From Microbacterium suaedae (GTDB lineage Bacteria > Actinomycetota > Actinomycetes > Actinomycetales > Microbacteriaceae): a DNA stretch of 64,000 nt. The stretch is taken from positions 558,001-622,000 of the forward strand of contig NZ_PNFD01000002.1 of NCBI RefSeq assembly GCF_003254645.1, given 5' to 3'. Below are positions 58,193 through 64,000 of this stretch, piece by piece. The first letter of the stretch is position 1; each line of letters starts with the position of its first letter. The notes under the pieces were generated by a model that worked only from the letters and a program-made list of their open reading frames with translations, ran no database searches and was not told the DNA's origin. The position numbers and the translations under genes are program-made.

Positions 58193-59322
58193 ACGTCGTA
58201 GGATCCGCGACGGATCAAGGGGACCGTCGTCTCCTCCGGTGTGATCGAGCCGTGCTGCCCGATCATCTTCTGCGGCCCCTTATCGGCTAGCCGGTCATCG
58301 TAGAACGCCCAGATTCCGCGCGCGGCGACGAGCACGTCCCCGATCCGCCCCGTGACGTGCGGCGCGACCTCGCCGCCGAACAGCCCGTCGGCGATCGCCT
58401 CCGCGCGGGTCGACACATCGGCCGTGCGCTCCGAGAGTTCCCGCCAACGGCCGGCCAGGGCGACGGGGTCCTCCCCCGGCTCGGCATAGACGTGAAGGAG
58501 CCGGGGCTCGCCGCCGAGGTGTCGGACACCGTCGAGACGAGGATCCCCCTCGCGCAGCAGTACGTGACGGGTGCGCGGCACGTCGACCATGCCGTGATCC
58601 GCCGTGACGATCACGCCGACGCCGCGCGATGGGTCGAGCGCGGGGCGCAGGGCACGATCGATGCTCTCGAGCGTCGACCTCCACTCCTCCGAGTCGACGC
58701 CGTACCGGTGCCCGGCCTGGTCGAGTTCGGGGATGTAGCAGTAGACGAACGCCCCCTCCTCCTGCGCGGCGAGAGCACACGCGACGCGCACGCGCTGATC
58801 GAGGTCGTCCTCGGCGACGTACTCCGCCCCGCGCATGAGCGCCGATGTGAGACCCGTCTTCCGATACGCGGCCGCACCGACCGCGTATCCGGCCACACCC
58901 GCCGCCGCGGCGCGCTGGAAGACCGTCTCGCTGCGCTGCCAGGTCTCCGGATCCAGCCCATCGCGCTCGTATCCGTTCAACTGATTCGCGAGAACGTCGC
59001 GCGCGGGGTCGAGCGTGCGGTACCCGACGAGGCCGTGCCGGCCCGGGCGTTCCCCTGTGAGGAACGAGCCGAGGGCGGCCGCCGTCGTCGAGGGGAACAC
59101 GGTCTGCGCGACGTGCCGGCGCGGCATCGCCTGCGCGAGGTGTCGGGCGTGCGCCTGGTGGGCCCGCAGCTGGATCGCGCCGAGACCGTCGACGAGGAAG
59201 GCGACGCCGGACGAGGCGGGCGGGAGCCACTCCCCCTCGCCGCGAAGCGAACGCAGGATCTCGGGCGCCACTCCGGCGAGATTCCGGGCGACGGCGGGCC
59301 CCGCGGGTAGGATCTTCTGCAT
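58189..59322 (-). CDS. Alkaline-phosphatase-fold nucleotide pyrophosphatase/phosphodiesterase
   Basis: The 377-residue soluble enzyme of the type I phosphodiesterase family has the metal-binding LVDGLGA near residue 44, the catalytic Thr in TVFPSTTAAALGSFLTG, HGLVGYR, YIPELDQAGHRYG (Asp/His) and VIVTADHGMVDV (Asp/His), ending IGQHGSITPEETTVPLI. Substrate unknown; these enzymes hydrolyse phosphodiesters or nucleotides. It always lies beside sepH in many actinobacteria and converges on it with a four-base overlap. ATG at 59322; an upstream extension is not needed. Confidence 0.88.
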   Translation of the reverse strand: MQKILPAGPAVARNLAGVAPEILRSLRGEGEWLPPASSGVAFLVDGLGAIQLRAHQAHARHLAQAMPRRHVAQTVFPSTTAAALGSFLTGERPGRHGLVGYRTLDPARDVLANQLNGYERDGLDPETWQRSETVFQRAAAAGVAGYAVGAAAYRKTGLTSALMRGAEYVAEDDLDQRVRVACALAAQEEGAFVYCYIPELDQAGHRYGVDSEEWRSTLESIDRALRPALDPSRGVGVIVTADHGMVDVPRTRHVLLREGDPRLDGVRHLGGEPRLLHVYAEPGEDPVALAGRWRELSERTADVSTRAEAIADGLFGGEVAPHVTGRIGDVLVAARGIWAFYDDRLADKGPQKMIGQHGSITPEETTVPLIRRGSYDV

Positions 59323-59423
59323 CCGGGCCAGTCTCGCACAGCCCGAGGACCGGGCCGTGAGGCCGCATCCTCGACATGGTGCGCGGAGCCCGACCCGACA
59401 GTCTTCCCAGCAGAGAGAGTTGC

Positions 59424-61868
59424 ATGGCGCGCAAGCAGGAATCCGCCGCCTCACCGGCCGCCGAGCGTATCGAGGACGTCGCCCTCGAGAGCGAGATGCA
59501 GGGCTCGTACCTGGAATACGCCTACTCGGTGATCTACTCGCGCGCCCTGCCGGACGCCCGTGACGGCCTCAAGCCCGTACAGCGGCGCATCCTCTATCAG
59601 ATGGCGGAGATGGGCCTGCGGCCCGACCGAGGCCACGTCAAGAGCGCCCGCGTCGTCGGCGACGTCATGGGCAAGCTCCACCCGCACGGCGACAGCGCGA
59701 TCTACGACGCGCTCGTGCGCCTCTCACAGGACTTCGCGATGCGCGTGCCGCTCGTCGATGGACACGGGAACTTCGGCTCCCTGGACGACGGCCCCGCGGC
59801 GGCGCGCTACACCGAGGCTCGGCTCGATCGCGCTGCGATGCGGATGACGGAGCACCTGGGCGAAGACGTCGTCGACTTCGTGCCCAACTACGACGGACAG
59901 TTCCAGCAGCCCGAAGTGCTGCCGGCCGCCTACCCGAACCTCCTCGTCAACGGAGCCACGGGCATCGCCGTCGGCATGGCCACGAACATGGCGCCGCACA
60001 ATCTCATCGAGGTCGTGTCCGCGGCCACGCATCTGCTCGAGAACCCCGACGCCACAACCGACGAGCTGATGAGGTTCGTGCCGGGCCCCGACTTCCCCTC
60101 CGGTGGCATCATCATGGGGCTCGACGGACTCCAGGGCGCCTACGAGACCGGACGCGGATCCGTGAAAGTGCGGGCCAAGACACGGATCGAGCAGATCGGT
60201 CCGCGACGCACGGGCATCGTCGTCACCGAGCTGCCGTACATGGTCGGCCCGGAGCGCGTCATCGAGAAGCTCAAGGATGCCGTGCAGTCGAAGAAGCTGC
60301 AGGGCATCAGCGACGTCAACGACCTCTCGGACCGCAAGCACGGCCTGCGCCTCGTGATCGGGGTCAAGACCGGGTTCGACCCCGAGGCCGTCCTCGAGCG
60401 CCTCTTCCGGCTCACACCGCTCGAAGACTCGTTCGGATTCAACAACGTTGCTCTCGTCGACGGGCAGCCGTCGACGCTCGGGCTGCGCGACATGCTCGTC
60501 GTGTACGTGAATCACAGGATCGATGTCGTCACGCGCCGCACGGCGTTCCGCCTCGCCCGCAGGCAGGAACGCCTGCACCTGGTCGAGGGTCTGCTCATCG
60601 CGATCCTCGACATCGACGAGGTCATCCAGGTCATCCGTTCCTCGGAGACGAGCGACGAGGCAAGGAGTCGCCTGTGCCAGGTCTTCGACCTTGACGAGGT
60701 GCAGGCCGAGTACATCCTCGAGCTGCGACTGCGCCGCCTCACGAAGTTCTCGCGAATCGAACTCGAGACGGAGCGCGACGAGCTGCTCGCCGAGATCGCC
60801 CAGCTCGAGGAGCTGCTCGGCTCCGAGTCCCTCATCAGGCGCCAGGTCGCGCAGGAACTCGAAGCGGTCGCCGATGAGCTCGGCACGCCGCGGCGTACCG
60901 TGCTCATGAACGCGAAGCCGCAGCCGAAGCGTTCGACGAAGTCCGGCGACGCCGATCTGCAGATCGCCGACGCCCCGACGCGCGTCGCGCTCTCGACAAC
61001 GGGCCGTGCGGTGCGCATCGATACACCGAATGGCGAGGAGATCGCGCCCCCTGCGCGCCGAAGCAAGCACGACGCGATCCTCGCGACCGCCGCGACCACC
61101 GTCCGCGGCGAACTCGGCGCAGTTACATCGGCCGGTCGTCTGCTGAGATTCTCCCCCGTCGATCTGCCGTCGGTACCGCCGACATCGATCTCTCTCAGCG
61201 CGGGACAGCGTCTGCGTGACTACATCGGTCTCACAGATCGGAACGAGGAGATTCTCGGACTCGTCGTGCCGGGAAGCGACACGCCTCTCGCGCTCGGGAC
61301 GGCGAGCGGCGTCGTCAAGCGCGTCGTGCCGTCCGCGTTGCCCGCGCGCCCCGAGCTCGAGATCATCTCGCTCAAGCCCGGGGACCGCGTCGTCGGCGTC
61401 GCGGACGCGGTCGATGAAGCCGATCTGGTGTTCGTCACAACAGACGCACGACTGCTGCGGTTCTCTGCGTCGTCGGTGCGCCCGCAGGGCGCTTCGGCGG
61501 GCGGGATGTCGGGCATCAAGCTCGCTGCCTCGTCCTCGGTGCTCTTCTTCGGATCCGTCGCGGGCGACGGCAACGTCGTCGTCACGGCCTCGACCGCGGA
61601 GGGAATGATCGACGGCACCGACGCGGGCCGAGCGAAGATCAGCGACTTCGGGGAGTATCCGACGAAGGGCCGCGCGACGGGCGGCGTGCGCGCGCACGCG
61701 TTCCTCAAGGGCGAGGATCGTCTCCAGCTCGCGTGGGTCGGCCCAGATCCGGCGTACGCGCTCGACGCGAAGGGGGCCGTACGGAAGATCCCGATGACGC
61801 TGTCGAAGCGTGACGGCTCGGGTCAGCCGCTCGAGGCGCCCATCGCGACGATCGGCCGCACGCTGTAG
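59424..61868 (+). CDS. parC: DNA topoisomerase IV subunit A
   Basis: Breakage-reunion subunit of a type IIA topoisomerase (814 aa). It has [30 protein letters not shown], the quinolone-region helix [21 protein letters not shown] with Ser present, catalytic Tyr in [15 protein letters not shown], coiled-coil gate helices ([13 protein letters not shown]) and a degenerate beta-pinwheel C terminus without a clear GyrA box. Lack of the box and linkage to a parE gene at 62994 argue for ParC rather than GyrA. The ATG at 59424 gives MARKQESAA. Confidence 0.9.
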   Translation: MARKQESAASPAAERIEDVALESEMQGSYLEYAYSVIYSRALPDARDGLKPVQRRILYQMAEMGLRPDRGHVKSARVVGDVMGKLHPHGDSAIYDALVRLSQDFAMRVPLVDGHGNFGSLDDGPAAARYTEARLDRAAMRMTEHLGEDVVDFVPNYDGQFQQPEVLPAAYPNLLVNGATGIAVGMATNMAPHNLIEVVSAATHLLENPDATTDELMRFVPGPDFPSGGIIMGLDGLQGAYETGRGSVKVRAKTRIEQIGPRRTGIVVTELPYMVGPERVIEKLKDAVQSKKLQGISDVNDLSDRKHGLRLVIGVKTGFDPEAVLERLFRLTPLEDSFGFNNVALVDGQPSTLGLRDMLVVYVNHRIDVVTRRTAFRLARRQERLHLVEGLLIAILDIDEVIQVIRSSETSDEARSRLCQVFDLDEVQAEYILELRLRRLTKFSRIELETERDELLAEIAQLEELLGSESLIRRQVAQELEAVADELGTPRRTVLMNAKPQPKRSTKSGDADLQIADAPTRVALSTTGRAVRIDTPNGEEIAPPARRSKHDAILATAATTVRGELGAVTSAGRLLRFSPVDLPSVPPTSISLSAGQRLRDYIGLTDRNEEILGLVVPGSDTPLALGTASGVVKRVVPSALPARPELEIISLKPGDRVVGVADAVDEADLVFVTTDARLLRFSASSVRPQGASAGGMSGIKLAASSSVLFFGSVAGDGNVVVTASTAEGMIDGTDAGRAKISDFGEYPTKGRATGGVRAHAFLKGEDRLQLAWVGPDPAYALDAKGAVRKIPMTLSKRDGSGQPLEAPIATIGRTL

Positions 61869-62000
61869 TCCTTCTCATGCGGAGAGCACGACTCTCGCTG
61901 GCCGCCGCGATTCCAGCGCCTCAGTGAGCGCGGATCGGAATGCCGCGACAGCGGGATGCTCCACACGTCCGGTATGGACGGCGGTGCAGACGCGAGGGCC

Positions 62001-62006
62001 GAGAAT
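62001..62006 (+). promoter_or_regulatory. Candidate leaderless -10 of the EamA gene
   Basis: GAGAAT-N6-GTG, supporting GTG at 62013 over earlier ATGs at 61956 and 61974. Confidence 0.35.
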
Positions 62007-62012
62007 AGACCA

Positions 62013-62987
62013 GTGCCTTCCCGTTCTTCCTCCCCTACCCTCGGGGTGCCCGTCGCCCTCATCGTCGGATCCTGCATGTCGCTGCAGTTCGGCGCCGCCC
62101 TCGCCGTCCAGCTCTTCCCGGGGCTCGGCGCGTGGGGCGTGACGGCGCTGCGTCTCACGATCGCCGCGGCCCTGCTCGTCGTCGTCGCCCGCCCTCGGAT
62201 CAGCGCGTGGACCCGAAAGCAGTGGATCGCCGTCGTCTGGTTCGGACTGGCTCTCGGCGGCATGAACGGGTTCTTCTACGCGAGCCTCGAGCGACTGCCG
62301 CTCGGTCCCGCGGTCGCGATCGAGTTCGTCGGTCCCCTTCTCCTCGCCGTCGTGCTGTCCCGCCGGCGCACCGATCTCGCCTGGGTGGGGCTCGCCATTG
62401 CGGGCATCGCCCTCTTCGGGATCGACAGTGTTGTCGGTGCAGATCCGCTCGATCCTCTCGGCGTCGGCCTGGTCCTCATCGCAGCAGCGTTCTGGGTGCT
62501 CTACATCCGCACGAGCTCGCGCGTCGGCGAGCTGATCCCGGGCATCGGCGGGCTCGCCGCGGCGCTTGCCATCGCGTCCATCGCGATGCTCCCCTTCGGC
62601 GTACCGGCCTTCGGTGTTCTCGTCGCGCGCCCTGAGCTCATCGGACTCGCCATCGGCACCGCCGTCTTCGCCTCGGTCGTGCCGTACACGCTCGAGCTGC
62701 TCGCTTTGCGCCGCCTCCCGCAGCGCGTCTTCGGAGTCCTCATCAGTCTCGAACCCGTCTTCGCCGCGCTCTTCGGCTGGCTCCTGCTCGCGCAGTCGAT
62801 CGGGCCGATGAAGATCGCAGCGATCGCGCTCATCGTCGCGGCGAGCATCGGCACGGCGACCGCAACGCGCACTGCCGCCGTCGCTCCTGTCGAACCGGTC
62901 TTCACCGGGTCGATCCCCACCGTCACGGGCACGATCGCCGTCGTCACCGACGACAGGCGCCCCTCACACTCAACGGAGGAGCCGTGA
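62013..62987 (+). CDS. EamA-family transporter (RhtA-like)
   Basis: The 324-residue DMT-superfamily protein has ten predicted helices in two EamA halves (first: PVALIVGSCMSLQFGAALAVQLFPGLGAWGVTALRL; second: GVGLVLIAAAFWVLYIRTSSRVGELIPG and VPYTLELLALRRLPQRVFGVLISLEPVFAALFGWLLLAQ). The pattern fits the RhtA/YdcZ threonine-homoserine exporter type; the real substrate is unknown. A hydrophilic tail follows (Thr/Ser/Val). It lies between parC and parE, which converge around it. Start codon uncertain. Confidence 0.85.
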   Translation: MPSRSSSPTLGVPVALIVGSCMSLQFGAALAVQLFPGLGAWGVTALRLTIAAALLVVVARPRISAWTRKQWIAVVWFGLALGGMNGFFYASLERLPLGPAVAIEFVGPLLLAVVLSRRRTDLAWVGLAIAGIALFGIDSVVGADPLDPLGVGLVLIAAAFWVLYIRTSSRVGELIPGIGGLAAALAIASIAMLPFGVPAFGVLVARPELIGLAIGTAVFASVVPYTLELLALRRLPQRVFGVLISLEPVFAALFGWLLLAQSIGPMKIAAIALIVAASIGTATATRTAAVAPVEPVFTGSIPTVTGTIAVVTDDRRPSHSTEEP

Positions 62988-62993
62988 ACCCGG

Positions 62994-64000
62994 CTATGCG
63001 TCGATTGCATCCTTGTCGAGCTGCGCAGCGCCCTGGACGATGAAGTTGCGCCGCGGGGCGACTTCGTTTCCCATGAGCATCTCGAACACGTGCCCCGCAG
63101 CCTCAGCGTCCTCCATGCGCACGCGGCGCAGCAGGCGACCGTCACGCGACATGGTGGTCTCGGCCAGCTGATCGGCGTCCATCTCCCCGAGCCCCTTGTA
63201 GCGCTGGATCGGCTCCTGCCAACGCTTGTTCTGTCGGCGCAGCTTTGCGAGAAGCGCGTTGAGCTCGCGATCGCTGTACGTGTAGATCGTCTCGTTCGGC
63301 TTGGACCCCGGGTTCATGACGATCACACGGTGCAGCGGCGGGACCGCGGCGTACACGCGCCCGTCCTCGATGAGAGGTCGCATATAGCGGTAGAAGAGCG
63401 TGAGCAGCAGGGTGCGGATGTGTGCGCCATCGACGTCGGCGTCACTCAGGATGATGACCTTGCCGTAGCGGGCCGCGTCGATGTCGAAGGAGCGACCAGA
63501 TCCTGCGCCGACCACCTGGATCAGCGCCGCGCATTCGGCGTTCGAGAGCATGTCGCCGATCGATGCCTTCTGCGTGTTGAGAATCTTGCCGCGGATCGGG
63601 AACAGAGCCTGATGTTCGCTGTCGCGCGCCTTGCGGGCCGTGCCGAGCGCCGAGTCTCCCTCGACGATGAACAGCTCGGAGTTCGACACATCGTTCGTCC
63701 GGCAGTCGATGAGCTTCGCCGGCAGCGAGGACGATTCGAGCGCGTTCTTCCGACGCTGCGTCTCTTTGTGCGCGCGCGCAGACACGCGCGCTTTCATCTC
63801 GCTGACGACCTTGTCGAGCAGCATCGATACCTGGTTCTTGTCGTCGCGCTTCGTCGACGTGAACCGCGCCTTCATGCCCTCGCGCACGACCTTCGCGACA
63901 ATGGGGCGCACGGCGGGCGTGCCGAGCACCTCCTTCGTCTGCCCCTCGAACTGCGGCTCGGGGAGGCTCACGTTGAGCACCGCTGTGAGACCCGCGAGGA
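62994..64000 (-). CDS. parE: DNA topoisomerase IV subunit B (5' part outside window)
   Basis: C-terminal about 335 codons of a GyrB/ParE protein. Visible are PQFEGQTKEVLGTP, the TOPRIM motifs LFIVEGDSALGTARKARDSEHQALFPIRGKILN and ILSDADVDGAHIRTLLLTLFYRYM, QRYKGLGEMDADQLAETTM and the C-terminal RRNFIVQGAAQLDKDAIDA. There is no long insertion as in E. coli GyrB, and parC is nearby, so ParE is preferred. The ATPase N-terminal domain is beyond the right edge. Confidence 0.93.
   Translation of the reverse strand, partial: LAGLTAVLNVSLPEPQFEGQTKEVLGTPAVRPIVAKVVREGMKARFTSTKRDDKNQVSMLLDKVVSEMKARVSARAHKETQRRKNALESSSLPAKLIDCRTNDVSNSELFIVEGDSALGTARKARDSEHQALFPIRGKILNTQKASIGDMLSNAECAALIQVVGAGSGRSFDIDAARYGKVIILSDADVDGAHIRTLLLTLFYRYMRPLIEDGRVYAAVPPLHRVIVMNPGSKPNETIYTYSDRELNALLAKLRRQNKRWQEPIQRYKGLGEMDADQLAETTMSRDGRLLRRVRMEDAEAAGHVFEMLMGNEVAPRRNFIVQGAAQLDKDAIDA

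Overview
The window is a gene-dense, high-G+C stretch of a chromosome from an actinobacterium, most likely a member of Microbacteriaceae such as Microbacterium. This rests on actinobacteria-restricted families (DUF3000, DUF3093, DUF3159, DUF3710, DUF4193, SepH), the zinc-independent type of ribosomal protein S4, and a gene order that largely parallels the Mycobacterium tuberculosis Rv1380s pyrimidine cluster and the Rv2530-Rv2700 region. The genus call is inference; no rRNA gene is present. Nearly all of the content is core housekeeping. I found no prophage, insertion sequence, CRISPR array or obvious defence island.

Layout. 1-6605 (- strand): pyrimidine operon pyrR-pyrB-pyrC-membrane protein-carA-carB, led by a PyrR-binding RNA element; carB runs off the left edge. 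6633-12940 (-): nusB, efp, the shikimate genes aroB/aroK/aroC/aroE, and mltG. 12951-18588 (-): ruvX, alaS, a small membrane protein, rpsD and rarA. 18675-21047 (+): an 87-residue membrane protein, a DUF349 protein and an unknown protein. 21017-29680 (-): rel, secF/secD/yajC, ruvB/ruvA/ruvC and a YebC-type regulator. 29791-34581: an L,D-transpeptidase and a vitamin B6 cluster (pyridoxal kinase, pdxT, pdxS and a divergent MocR/PdxR regulator). 34659-37581 (-): a HIT hydrolase, thrS and an ankyrin protein. 37788-38530: five tRNA genes (two Gly-GCC, Val-GAC, Cys-GCA, Val-CAC) with hairpin terminators. 38596-43863: a lipoprotein, an orphan MazF-like protein, an ammonium transporter, zapE and an alpha/beta hydrolase. 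43886-49149 (+): DUF3000, RNase D and the fadA/fadB beta-oxidation pair. 49198-54034 (-): dxs and acnA. 54212-57217: DUF3159, DUF3710, dut, DUF3093 and DUF4193. 57218-64000: sepH, a phosphodiesterase-family enzyme, parC, an EamA exporter, and parE cut by the right edge.

How it works together. Many junctions overlap by 1, 4 or 8 nt, which implies translational coupling in the pyr, aro, ruv, sec and thrS operons. At eleven non-operonic genes a -10-like hexamer lies exactly six bases before the start codon, the geometry of leaderless mRNA. These sites often decide which start codon to choose.

The most interesting non-coding signals are: the PyrR loop that embeds the pyrR Shine-Dalgarno sequence; a 24-bp perfect palindrome in the acnA control region; an 18-bp-stem hairpin that buries the start codon of a gene whose own -10 lies in the loop; overlapping back-to-back -10 elements between the hydrolase and DUF3000; and an in-frame AUC codon behind a perfect Shine-Dalgarno sequence in RNase D. 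I do not see a clearly new multi-gene system here.
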